This document shows positions 1 to 5,922 of a stretch of DNA of 7,183 nucleotides, one piece after another. The stretch covers positions 1-7,183 of the forward strand of contig UQZS01000073.1 in assembly GCA_900545625.1 (NCBI GenBank). Direction: 5' to 3'. The stretch comes from an uncultured Oscillospiraceae bacterium (lineage in GTDB: Bacteria; Bacillota; Clostridia; Oscillospirales; Acutalibacteraceae). Under the pieces are notes generated by a model. It saw only the letters and a list, made by a program, of their open reading frames with translations, had not been told where the DNA came from and searched no databases. The stretch's first letter is position 1; every line of letters begins with the position of its first letter. Made by a program: the position numbers and the translations under genes.

Positions 1-747
1 ATGACCATGGTGGACATCCAGGGCGTGGAAGACTTCTTCGGCGACATGGACTTCAAGGTCGCCGGTACGAAGAAGGGCATCACTGCAATCCAGATGGACT
101 TAAAGATCCACGGCCTGACGCCGGAGATCATCCGCGAGGCGCTCGACAAGACCTATGCCGCGCGCTGCTATATCCTTGACGAGATCATGCTGCCCGTCAT
201 CGCCGAGCCGCGCAAGGAGCTGTCGAAGTGGGCGCCCAAGATGCTCACCACGCATATCGACCCTGAAAAGATCGGCGATGTCATCGGCAAGCAGGGCAAG
301 GTCATCCAGAAGATCTGCGCCGAGTGCGACTGCAAGATCGATGTCAACGAGGACGGGCAGGTGTTCGTCTCTGCGCTCGACATCGAAAATGCCAAAAAAG
401 CCGTATTCATTGTGGATACCATCGCAAACGGGCCCGAGGTCGGCTCGATCTACAAGGGCGTCGTGACAAGGCTGATGAGCTTCGGCGTGTTTGTTGAGAT
501 CGTCCCCGGCGTGGAGGGCATGGTGCACATCAGCCACCTCGACGTCAAGCGCACCGAGCGCGTGGAGGACGTCGTGAACGTCGGCGACGAGATCATCGTC
601 AAGGTGCTCCCGCGTGACGAGCAGGGCAGACTGAACCTGTCCCGCCGCGAGGCACTCATTGAGGTCGAGGGCTTGACGCCCGAAAACGAGATCTCCGACC
701 GCCGTCCGCCGCGCCGCGACCACCGTCGCCCGCGCCACGACAAGTAA
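1..747 (+). CDS. pnp: Polynucleotide phosphorylase, C-terminal part (5' end outside window)
   Basis: Polynucleotide phosphorylase degrades RNA 3'-to-5' using phosphate and releases nucleoside diphosphates; it acts in the cytoplasm in mRNA turnover. The 248 visible residues begin inside the second RNase PH-like core. GDMDFKVAG (14-22) is its signature, and D11, D17 and K19 align with E. coli D486, D492 and K494 at the active site. The KH RNA-binding domain follows, with GKQG at 96-99 in IGDVIGKQGKVIQKI, then an S1 domain at about 147-216 (GSIYKGVVTRLMSFGVFVEI, ending LNLSRREAL). The protein closes with a very basic Arg/Pro-rich tail (about 234-248), shorter than the RNase E-binding tail of E. 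coli. The Met codon at position 1 is internal to the conserved core, so it is not the start; full-length PNPases are about 700 residues, so roughly two thirds lies upstream. The TAA stop is followed by a convergent terminator region. Confidence 0.97.
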   Translation: MTMVDIQGVEDFFGDMDFKVAGTKKGITAIQMDLKIHGLTPEIIREALDKTYAARCYILDEIMLPVIAEPRKELSKWAPKMLTTHIDPEKIGDVIGKQGKVIQKICAECDCKIDVNEDGQVFVSALDIENAKKAVFIVDTIANGPEVGSIYKGVVTRLMSFGVFVEIVPGVEGMVHISHLDVKRTERVEDVVNVGDEIIVKVLPRDEQGRLNLSRREALIEVEGLTPENEISDRRPPRRDHRRPRHDK

Positions 748-777
748 GCGTTTCGGAATATCGAAATAAAACAGGAA

Positions 778-808
778 AACCGGGCGGATGCATCGCATCC
801 GCCCGGTT
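778..808. terminator. Intrinsic terminator between convergent pnp and MATE genes
   Basis: This is a perfect 14-bp inverted repeat (AACCGGGCGGATGC at 778-791, its reverse complement at 795-808) around a 3-nt loop. On the minus strand the stem is followed by TTTTCCTGTTTTATTT, a fair U-rich tract, so it should best terminate the marR-MATE transcript. On the plus strand the stem is followed by only CAGTTAG, a poor U-tract, so pnp termination here may be partial or stem-driven. The strand of action is inferred from the tracts. Confidence 0.8.
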
Positions 809-840
809 CAGTTAGCCGACAAAGCCGTGTGTACATTTTT

Positions 841-865
841 ATCCGCTTTTTAATAGAAGCGGGAT
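841..865. other. Imperfect hairpin in the pnp/MATE convergent gap
   Basis: ATCCGCTT (841-848) can pair with AAGCGGGAT (857-865) with one bulged G, leaving an 8-nt loop. Neither flank has a T-tract in the right orientation for termination, so it may only be a stabilising 3'-UTR structure of the MATE transcript. I see no gene in the 748-937 gap. Confidence 0.3.
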
Positions 866-880
866 CAAAGGCTGTGCCCA

Positions 881-908
881 TCGCGCCCCGCGGGACGCGA
901 ACTTTTTT
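881..908 (+). terminator. Possible back-up terminator for pnp
   Basis: A GC-rich inverted repeat at 881-900 (arms TCGCG and CGCGA, one C-A mismatch, then two more GC pairs) is followed after two bases by a run of six T at 903-908 on the plus strand. This fits a weak rho-independent terminator catching read-through from pnp before it enters the MATE gene antisense. The mismatch and small stem make it uncertain. Confidence 0.35.
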
Positions 909-937
909 ACCTGCGCTTTGTTTTATACGGTTCCCTG

Positions 938-2299
938 TTACGCCAGCTTTTTGAGCGCGTGCTTAAAGCGGAAAGCGAACAGCACAGCGGTAAAGATAAT
1001 GGCAATGAGATCTGCCACGGGCTCCGCCGTATAGACTGCCATGGTATCATCCATAGGCAAAACTGCCGGCAGCAGGTAGATGAGCGGCAGCAGCAGCACG
1101 AACTTGCGCACGACCGCCACGGCAATAGATTCCTTGGCGCGTCCGAGGGAAGTGAACGTCATTTGACATGCGGTCTGAATGCCGAACAGGCACAGCACGG
1201 CGGTGTAAATGCGCAGCGCAGGCGCAGTAAACGAAAGCAGCGCTTCGTCTGAGGTGAACATTGCGGCGAAGGCGCGCGGGAAGAGCTGCACGCACGCCCA
1301 CAAAAGCACCGAATAGCAGAGGCTTGAGAAGAGGAGCAGCTTGAATGTCTTTTTAACGCGCTGCGTATTCTTAGCGCCGTAGTTGTAGCTGATGATCGGC
1401 TGCGCGCCCTGTCCCAGGCCCTGCATGGGCAGCATGGCGAACTGCATGACGCTGCTTAAAATGGTCATCGCGCCTACGGCGATATCGCCGCCGTAGCGCT
1501 GCAACGAAGCGTTGAAGCAGACGGTGATAATGCTTTCGCTTGCCTGCATGATAAAGGTCGAAAGTCCCAGTGCGAGACTCGGGAACAACAGCTTCGGGCG
1601 AAAACGCATGCAGCTTGTACGCAGTTTCCAAATCGTTTTGCGCCCGAGCAGGAAGCATACCACCCACACGCACGAAAGCGCCTGGGAAAGGACGGTTGCA
1701 AGCGCCGCCCCGCGCACGCCCATGCCGAAGCCGAAAATGAAAACGGGATCAAGCACGATGTTCGCGACAGCGCCAATGAGTACGGAAAGCATGCCGGTCT
1801 TTGTAAAGCCCTGCGCCGTGATAAAGGCGTTGAGCCCTAAGGTAAGCTGCACGAAGATCGTGCCGAGCGCATAAATGTTCATGTAGTCGAGCGCATAGCC
1901 GATGGTGTTTTCGCTCGCGCCGAACGCCATCAGCAATTCTTCGTTCCAAATAAGCAGCACCGCCGTCAGCAGCACGGAAATGACCAGCTGTGCCACAAAG
2001 CAGTTGCCCAAAGTGCGCTCGGCGGATTCGTTGTCGCCGCGCCCCATGAAAATGGAAGCGCGCGGCGCGCCGCCGTTGCCGACAAGCGCCGCGAACGCCG
2101 ATACGATCATAATCAGCGGCAGGCAGACGCCTACGCCCGTCAGCGCCGTGGCACCGATGTCGGGGATATGCCCGATGTAAATGCGGTCTACGATATTGTA
2201 GAGCATATTGATGATCTGCGCCGCCACCGTCGGAAGTGCCAGCCGCCAAAGGAGCTTACCTACAGGCGCGGTCTCTAAAAAGTTCTTTTTCTCACCCAT
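938..2299 (-). CDS. MATE-family multidrug efflux transporter (MepA-like)
   Basis: This 453-residue integral membrane protein has the length and 12-helix pattern of MATE exporters, which use a sodium or proton gradient to expel cationic drugs and metabolites. Two MatE halves are visible, about 15-215 and 235-445, joined by a basic cytoplasmic linker (GRKTIWKLRTSCMRFRPK, 219-236). Family landmarks are NIVLDPVFIFGFGMGVRGAAL (180-200), closely resembling the same segment of S. aureus MepA, and GLGQGAQPIISYNYGAK (294-310) in the second half. The ATG start is supported by GGAGG (complement of 2307-2311) seven bases upstream. The gene overlaps the end of the marR gene by 8 nt, indicating co-transcription and probably translational coupling. 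A terminator lies about 130 nt past its stop. The pairing with a MarR repressor mirrors mepR-mepA; the true substrate cannot be read from the sequence. No truncation is seen. Confidence 0.93.
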   Translation of the reverse strand: MGEKKNFLETAPVGKLLWRLALPTVAAQIINMLYNIVDRIYIGHIPDIGATALTGVGVCLPLIMIVSAFAALVGNGGAPRASIFMGRGDNESAERTLGNCFVAQLVISVLLTAVLLIWNEELLMAFGASENTIGYALDYMNIYALGTIFVQLTLGLNAFITAQGFTKTGMLSVLIGAVANIVLDPVFIFGFGMGVRGAALATVLSQALSCVWVVCFLLGRKTIWKLRTSCMRFRPKLLFPSLALGLSTFIMQASESIITVCFNASLQRYGGDIAVGAMTILSSVMQFAMLPMQGLGQGAQPIISYNYGAKNTQRVKKTFKLLLFSSLCYSVLLWACVQLFPRAFAAMFTSDEALLSFTAPALRIYTAVLCLFGIQTACQMTFTSLGRAKESIAVAVVRKFVLLLPLIYLLPAVLPMDDTMAVYTAEPVADLIAIIFTAVLFAFRFKHALKKLA

Positions 2300-2741
2300 G
2301 GCGTTTCCTCCGGCGCATCGCGATATAAGCGTTTTCCTCCAGCCGCAACGTCAACGCATGGAATTGGCGGATCTCCGCGCGGGAAAATCCGTCGGTCAGC
2401 TCCGCGTACAGGTCGTCGAAGATCTGCTGGACGTCGCGCACGATGGGGTCTGCGGCGGGCAGCAGGTACAGCCGCAGGCTGCGGCGGTCATATTCGTCCG
2501 TTTTGCGCTCCAACAGCCCTTTTTCCACGAGCCCGTCCACCGCCGTGGAAACGTTGCCTTTGGAGAGCATCCGAAGCTGCGCGATCTGCGCGGCGGTGTT
2601 TTTGTCAGGATTATTGCATAAAAAGCTGATCACAGCCGCCTGCGTGTTGCTGAGCGAATAGCGCTGGCAGACGGTTTTAAGCATAGACTCATGCAGCTTG
2701 ACGATGCAGCGCATGCAGTTGAGATATTCCGTGGTTTTCAT
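2292..2741 (-). CDS. MarR-family transcriptional regulator, first gene of the MATE operon
   Basis: This 149-residue winged helix-turn-helix regulator is likely the repressor of its own operon and of the efflux pump gene that overlaps its 3' end. The DNA-binding part runs from about T49 to L94: helix TAAQIAQL (49-56), recognition helix around SKGNVSTAVDGLVEKG (60-75), then the wing with the family-typical DRRSLRLYLL (85-94). Flanking N- and C-terminal helices should form the dimer interface. The reading frame extends four codons upstream to a TTG (2753), but those codons contain GGAG (2748-2751), which sits six bases before the ATG at 2741 and is its ribosome binding site; I therefore start at 2741. 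Four cysteines (C9, C12, C25, C42), two of them in a CxxC near the N-terminus, are notable because some MarR proteins are redox sensors; that role is speculation here. The ligand is unknown. Confidence 0.92.
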   Translation of the reverse strand: MKTTEYLNCMRCIVKLHESMLKTVCQRYSLSNTQAAVISFLCNNPDKNTAAQIAQLRMLSKGNVSTAVDGLVEKGLLERKTDEYDRRSLRLYLLPAADPIVRDVQQIFDDLYAELTDGFSRAEIRQFHALTLRLEENAYIAMRRRKRHG

Positions 2742-2747
2742 TCTTTG

Positions 2748-2751
2748 CTCC
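2748..2751 (-). promoter_or_regulatory. Ribosome binding site that sets the marR start
   Basis: GGAG on the minus strand, six bases before the ATG at 2739-2741. It lies inside the alternative TTG-initiated extension, which argues against that longer start. Confidence 0.7.
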
Positions 2752-2761
2752 AATGAAAATA

Positions 2762-2775
2762 GTTTTAGATAGAAC
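2762..2775. promoter_or_regulatory. Second imperfect palindrome in the marR leader
   Basis: The 14-bp sequence GTTTTAGATAGAAC follows the symmetric pattern GTTnTAnnTAnAAC (10 of 14 positions symmetric). It lies just downstream of the predicted transcription start of marR-MATE and could be an additional MarR half-site pair. It is short and could be chance. Confidence 0.3.
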
Positions 2776-2788
2776 CAATCCGCAATCT

Positions 2789-2809
2789 ATTATACATTTT
2801 AGGTACAAT
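2789..2809. promoter_or_regulatory. Candidate MarR operator within the promoter
   Basis: ATTATAC (2789-2795) and GTACAAT (2803-2809) form an inverted repeat with 6 of 7 positions matching around a 7-bp AT-rich spacer. It covers the -10 box and most of the spacer, so a bound dimer would block RNA polymerase. The size and placement fit MarR-family operators; that the adjacent regulator binds here is inference. Confidence 0.5.
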
Positions 2810-2816
2810 TTGTCAA
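2789..2816 (-). promoter_or_regulatory. Consensus sigma-A promoter of the marR-MATE operon
   Basis: On the minus strand, TTGACA (complement of 2811-2816) and TATAAT (complement of 2789-2794) are both perfect consensus hexamers with a 16-bp spacer. Transcription should start near 2782, giving an untranslated leader of about 40 nt before the marR ATG. Such a strong promoter is expected to need repression, consistent with the inverted repeat inside it. Confidence 0.85.
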
Positions 2817-2824
2817 TGTTTATT

Positions 2825-2846
2825 TGCGCTTTTTCGCCCAAGCGCA
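2825..2846. promoter_or_regulatory. Inverted repeat between the divergent promoters
   Basis: TGCGCTT (2825-2831) and AAGCGCA (2840-2846) are perfect 7-bp arms with an 8-nt centre. It sits upstream of both divergent -35 boxes (3 bp before the rightward one), a position suited to an activator or repressor site. No binding protein can be named. Confidence 0.35.
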
Positions 2847-2849
2847 GCA

Positions 2850-2878
2850 TTGACTTCCCGGCGGCGTTTTGTTACACT
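2850..2878 (+). promoter_or_regulatory. Promoter of the phosphoesterase-propeller gene
   Basis: TTGACT (2850-2855), a 17-bp spacer and TACACT (2873-2878) with an extended -10 TG at 2870-2871. Transcription would start near 2885, about 45 nt before the ATG at 2930. Confidence 0.7.
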
Positions 2879-2916
2879 GAATTGTGAGCACCTTTGTCGA
2901 AAGGCAGAGACGGTAC

Positions 2917-2924
2917 GGGAGGAG
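2917..2924 (+). promoter_or_regulatory. Ribosome binding site that sets the phosphoesterase start
   Basis: GGGAGGAG ends five bases before ATG 2930, an excellent Shine-Dalgarno. The in-frame TTG at 2894 has no comparable site and would place a polar 12-residue stretch before the membrane anchor, so 2930 is preferred. Confidence 0.85.
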
Positions 2925-2929
2925 AAAAC

Positions 2930-5020
2930 ATGTCGAAAAAGACGATCATCCTTTTGGTGTGCGCGCTGGTCGTGGTGATCGGCGTGGGGGTTTTACTGTA
3001 CGTTTTGCTGTCCGCGGGCGGGCCGTATTCGGGCACGGTCACCGTTGCCGACACGGGCGCGGGACTCGCCGGTGTCAGCGTCTCCGACGGCAGGAACGTC
3101 GTCAAGACCGACGAAAACGGCAATTTTGAGCTTCCGGGCTATCGCAAAACGCGGTTCATCACCGTGACCGCCCCGGCGGGGTATGAAACGGAAAATTACT
3201 ACATCCCCGTCAGCCGGGAAACGGAACGGTATGACTTCACCTTGCAGGTGTCCGACCTCCCTGCGGGCGCGGCGCACAGCTTTTTGCAGATCACCGACAC
3301 GGAGATCGGCGAGGACGGCGCGGGGGCGTGGCTTGACCACGTGAAAAGCCTTGCCGACGAATTGCAGCCCGCGTTCCTCATCCACACGGGCGACATCTGC
3401 TACGAGGCGGGGCTTCGCCGCCACATCCAGGATATGAACACCGAAACCATGGGGCTGCCCGTGCGCTACATCATGGGCAATCACGACTATGTGGACGGCA
3501 AATACGGCGAGGAATTGTTTGAAAGCCTGTACGGCCCGGCGTGGTATTCCTTTGAGGTCGGCAACGTGCACTACGTCGTAACGCCGTTCCAAAACGGCGA
3601 CTACAAATCCGGTTACAACAAAAACGACCGCTGGCGCTGGCTTGCAAACGATCTTGCCAATACCGACCCCGATATGAAAGTCGTCATGTTCAACCACACC
3701 GTTTCGCCCAGCGAGAATTATGTGATCGAATTCGACCGGCAGTCGCTTGACCTCAAGGAACACAATCTGATCGCCTGGGTATACGGACATTACCATTACA
3801 ATTACGTGCAGAAGAACGACGGCGTGCTGAACATCTGTACCGGCCGTCCCGACTGCGGCGGCATCGACCAGTCCGCCAGCGGCACGCGGCATATTTCGAT
3901 CGCTGAGGACGGTACGGTCTCCACGCAGATGTACTACTACGATATGCCCGAAAGCCCCGCCCTGCCCAACGGCGCGCAGTTTTCCACCGCGCTTTCCGGC
4001 AATGTCCTGTTCTGTAACACGGTGCTCGAAGGCGACCGCCTTTACACGGCGACGGTGGATGACGATTACCCGCGCAGCTGCGGCGTGTACTGCCTGAACG
4101 CCGCGGACGGCAGCGTGATCTGGTCGTACATGACCGAAAATTCCGTGAAAAATAAGGTCGTGGTCGCGAACGGCTGCGTCTACGCGCAGGACTGCGAGGG
4201 CTATGTCTATTGCCTGTCTGCGGAAAACGGCGGCCTCAACTGGAAAACGCAGGTGGATCTCGGTACGGGGCTTTGTACGAGCAGCGGGATCACCTTAGAC
4301 GGCGATGTGCTGTATACGGGCTGCGCGGCGGCGGTGACCGCCCTGCGCGCGGACACGGGCAAGGTCGTTTGGGAAAATATCCGCAACCGCGGCGAAGGCT
4401 CGGCGGCGGAATTTGTGGTCGCGGGCGACAAGCTGCTTGTAAGCTCCCACTGGGATGCGCTCGTCGCGCTCGACAAGGCCACCGGCAATGAGCTTTGGGC
4501 AAACGACGACGAGGACGTGCGCTTCCGCAGTTCCACCCCTGTTGTCATAGATGATACGACGATTTTGGTTGCCGACGATGACGCCGTTATGCAAATCGAC
4601 GCCGCGACAGGCGAGATTCGCAGTAAGACGAATGTAGAGGATACCGCGCTTTCTTCGAGCGCACAGCCCGTCGTCGCCGACGGCATCGCCTATATTGCCA
4701 CGGCGGACAGCGGCGTACTCGCCTTTTCGCTCTCCGAGAATCGAGTGTTGTGGCAGACGGCAGTCGGTGAAGCCATGGTCTTTACCGCACCTTACAAAGG
4801 GGACGGCGCCGAGACCGTGGAAAGCACACCGATCTTAGAGAACGGACAGCTTTGGTTCGGTGCGTCGGATGGGAACATTTATTGCCTGAACGCCGCCGAC
4901 GGCAGCGTTGTGCAGACCTATTCGGTCGGTGCACCCGTGCTCGGTAAGCTTGTCTTAACAGAGGACAGCATGTACGGCGCAGACTTCGCGGGCAGAGTGT
5001 TCCGCTTTGCGCGCGGCTAA
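2930..5020 (+). CDS. Membrane-anchored calcineurin-like phosphoesterase fused to a PQQ-type beta-propeller
   Basis: This 696-residue protein probably hydrolyses a phosphoester outside the cell; the substrate is unknown. Residues 1-4 (MSKK) and a hydrophobic helix at about 5-31 form an uncleaved signal anchor with no lipobox cysteine. Residues 33-107 are a small beta-sandwich (carboxypeptidase-regulatory/Cna-B-like, as in MetallophosN domains: GVSVSDGRNVVKTDENGNFE). The phosphoesterase domain (about 115-330) has GD (D155), GNHD (N184, H185), the isolated His in FNHT (H256) and GHYH (H287, H289). Its first motif reads ITDTEIGE, so the usual D-x-H has Glu (E125) in place of His. From about 355 to the end, seven blade motifs of the type YCLNAADGSVIW recur at about 385, 424, 467, 510, 552, 595 and 648, with a last strand at 688-696, as in 7- or 8-bladed PQQ/BamB-like propellers. 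No PQQ cofactor need be bound. It has its own promoter and terminator, so it appears monocistronic. Confidence 0.88.
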   Translation: MSKKTIILLVCALVVVIGVGVLLYVLLSAGGPYSGTVTVADTGAGLAGVSVSDGRNVVKTDENGNFELPGYRKTRFITVTAPAGYETENYYIPVSRETERYDFTLQVSDLPAGAAHSFLQITDTEIGEDGAGAWLDHVKSLADELQPAFLIHTGDICYEAGLRRHIQDMNTETMGLPVRYIMGNHDYVDGKYGEELFESLYGPAWYSFEVGNVHYVVTPFQNGDYKSGYNKNDRWRWLANDLANTDPDMKVVMFNHTVSPSENYVIEFDRQSLDLKEHNLIAWVYGHYHYNYVQKNDGVLNICTGRPDCGGIDQSASGTRHISIAEDGTVSTQMYYYDMPESPALPNGAQFSTALSGNVLFCNTVLEGDRLYTATVDDDYPRSCGVYCLNAADGSVIWSYMTENSVKNKVVVANGCVYAQDCEGYVYCLSAENGGLNWKTQVDLGTGLCTSSGITLDGDVLYTGCAAAVTALRADTGKVVWENIRNRGEGSAAEFVVAGDKLLVSSHWDALVALDKATGNELWANDDEDVRFRSSTPVVIDDTTILVADDDAVMQIDAATGEIRSKTNVEDTALSSSAQPVVADGIAYIATADSGVLAFSLSENRVLWQTAVGEAMVFTAPYKGDGAETVESTPILENGQLWFGASDGNIYCLNAADGSVVQTYSVGAPVLGKLVLTEDSMYGADFAGRVFRFARG
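4091..4908 (+). repeat. Near-identical 26-bp repeats in first and seventh propeller blades
   Basis: The 26 bases at 4091-4116 recur at 4883-4908 with one difference (G versus C), in frame and 792 bp apart, both encoding CLNAADGSV. Other blades encode similar residues with clearly different codons. Confidence 0.75.
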
Positions 5021-5023
5021 AAT

Positions 5024-5053
5024 AAAGGGGACGCGGTTTCGCGTCCCCTTTTT
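5024..5053. terminator. Bidirectional intrinsic terminator
   Basis: A 12-bp perfect stem (AAAGGGGACGCG at 5024-5035, CGCGTCCCCTTT at 5040-5051) with GTTT loop is followed by further T. Only a few bases past the phosphoesterase stop, it ends that transcript; on the minus strand it is followed by ATTTTAG, so it can also serve the convergent SDR gene. Confidence 0.92.
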
Positions 5054-5086
5054 AGAGGTTAGATATTAGATGCGAGATGTTAGACG
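5052..5086. repeat. Five degenerate 7-bp tandem units (TTAGAnn)
   Basis: Consecutive heptads read TTAGAGG, TTAGATA, TTAGATG, CGAGATG and TTAGACG. The array is intergenic, directly after the terminator stem. No function can be assigned. Confidence 0.7.
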
Positions 5087-5136
5087 TGGTGCGGGTAGGC
5101 TTGTACGAAGCTGCAGAGAAGCGCAACCGCGCCACG
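5085..5136. other. Long-range stem-loop in the convergent gap
   Basis: CGTGGTGCGG (5085-5094) can pair with CCGCGCCACG (5127-5136), ten pairs on the plus-strand RNA including one T-G wobble. Inside is a small GCTT/AAGC hairpin (5099-5111). It abuts both the heptad repeat and the SDR stop codon. It may be a repeat-derived structure or a 3'-UTR element; no T-tract follows. Confidence 0.35.
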
Positions 5137-5137
5137 C

Positions 5138-5872
5138 TCAGATCACCAGCCCGCCGTTGACGGAAAGCACCTGCCCGGTGATATAGGCGGCGTCACCGCC
5201 CGCCAAAAACGCGACCGCGCCCGCAATGTCTTCGGGCGTGCCGAGCCGCCCGAGCGGGATCTCCTCGGTGAGCATGGCACACGTTTCGTCACCGAGCGCG
5301 CGCAGCATGGGCGTGTCCACAGCGCCGGGCGAAACACAGTTGACCGTGATCCCCGAGGGCGCCAGCTCCTTGGCGAGTGCTTTGACCATGCCGATGAGCC
5401 CGGCTTTCATAGCGGAGTAATCCACCTCGCACGAGCCGCCCGTTTCGCCCCACATCGAGGCAATATGGATGATGCGCCCGCATTTTCCATGCAGCATATC
5501 CGGCAGCACCGCGCGCGTCAAGTAAAACGCGCCGTCGAGGTGCACCCCGCGCATTTCGTCCCACTCTGCGTCCGTGATGTCCTGAAACAGCTTTTGCCGC
5601 GCGATGCCTGCACTGCCGACGAGCACATCCACCCTGCCGAGCTTTTCGTGCACGGCGTCCACTGTGTCTGCCACCGCTTTGCTGTTCCGAATATCACAGG
5701 CGAACGCCGCCGCCGTGCCGCCCGCTGCCGCTATTCTTTGCACGAGCGCTTCTGCACCCGCTGCATTTTGATGGTACAGCGCTGCAACGGCAAAGCCCTC
5801 TTTTGCCAATCGCGCGGCGATCACTGCGCCGATGCCGCCCGATGCGCCCGACACCAGAGCCGTTTTCTGCAT
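5138..5872 (-). CDS. ymfI: Short-chain dehydrogenase/reductase, probable EF-P 5-aminopentanone reductase (YmfI-like)
   Basis: This 244-residue NAD(P)-dependent Rossmann oxidoreductase has the classical SDR size. Visible motifs are the cofactor loop SGASGGIG (8-15), GSAG (86-89) in place of NNAG, S139, the Y152-x3-K156 catalytic pair and SPGAVDT (181-187). The usual catalytic Asn of the 'VNLxGxF' segment is His (H111 in VHLDGAF). The stretch SMWGETGGSCEVDYSAMK (139-156) and GIARQKLFQDIT strongly recall, from memory, the YmfI group. In Bacillus that enzyme makes the final reduction of the 5-aminopentanone group on EF-P lysine to 5-aminopentanol, which helps translation of polyproline. A generic 3-oxoacyl-ACP reductase (FabG) is the alternative. 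The frame stays open upstream to 6127, but homology begins exactly at Met 5872, which has AAAGGGG nine bases ahead, and the extension would overlap the divergent gene. No neighbouring efp gene is in view. Confidence 0.85.
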   Translation of the reverse strand: MQKTALVSGASGGIGAVIAARLAKEGFAVAALYHQNAAGAEALVQRIAAAGGTAAAFACDIRNSKAVADTVDAVHEKLGRVDVLVGSAGIARQKLFQDITDAEWDEMRGVHLDGAFYLTRAVLPDMLHGKCGRIIHIASMWGETGGSCEVDYSAMKAGLIGMVKALAKELAPSGITVNCVSPGAVDTPMLRALGDETCAMLTEEIPLGRLGTPEDIAGAVAFLAGGDAAYITGQVLSVNGGLVI

Positions 5873-5874
5873 AA

Positions 5875-5891
5875 CGGAAAACCCCTTTCCG
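5875..5891 (-). promoter_or_regulatory. Shine-Dalgarno in the loop of a start-proximal hairpin (SDR gene)
   Basis: On the minus-strand RNA, CGGAAA and TTTCCG form a perfect 6-bp stem with GGGGT as loop. The loop GGGG is the only plausible ribosome binding site and the stem ends two bases before the ATG. The hairpin may tune initiation, but the AU-rich half of the stem makes it weak. Confidence 0.45.
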
Positions 5892-5907
5892 AAAGTCTGT
5901 CCCCTGT

Positions 5908-5913
5908 ATTGTA
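5908..5913 (-). promoter_or_regulatory. Extended -10 promoter of the SDR gene
   Basis: On the minus strand, TGC-TACAAT gives an extended -10 element about 35 nt upstream of the ATG. The -35 region (TATGCA or similar) is weak, which an extended -10 can compensate. Confidence 0.55.
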
Positions 5914-5922
5914 GCACATTTT

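Noticed and set aside
100..798. A 232-codon open frame antisense to pnp
   Set aside because: It is a shadow of the high-GC pnp codons: low-complexity Asp/Ala/Leu/Val-rich product, no recognisable domain, and the opposite strand is unmistakably PNPase.
2880..2889. AATTGTGAGC, identical to one half of the E. coli lac operator, at the phosphoesterase transcription start
   Set aside because: The second half-site is absent, the organism looks like a Firmicute, and no LacI-family gene is in the window; treated as chance.
2894..2929. TTG-initiated longer start for the phosphoesterase
   Set aside because: No Shine-Dalgarno ahead of the TTG, whereas ATG 2930 has GGGAGGAG at ideal distance and yields a normal signal anchor.
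2993..3892. A 299-codon open frame antisense to the phosphoesterase
   Set aside because: No domain similarity, Val/Ala/His-rich shadow composition; the plus strand carries clear catalytic motifs over the same bases.
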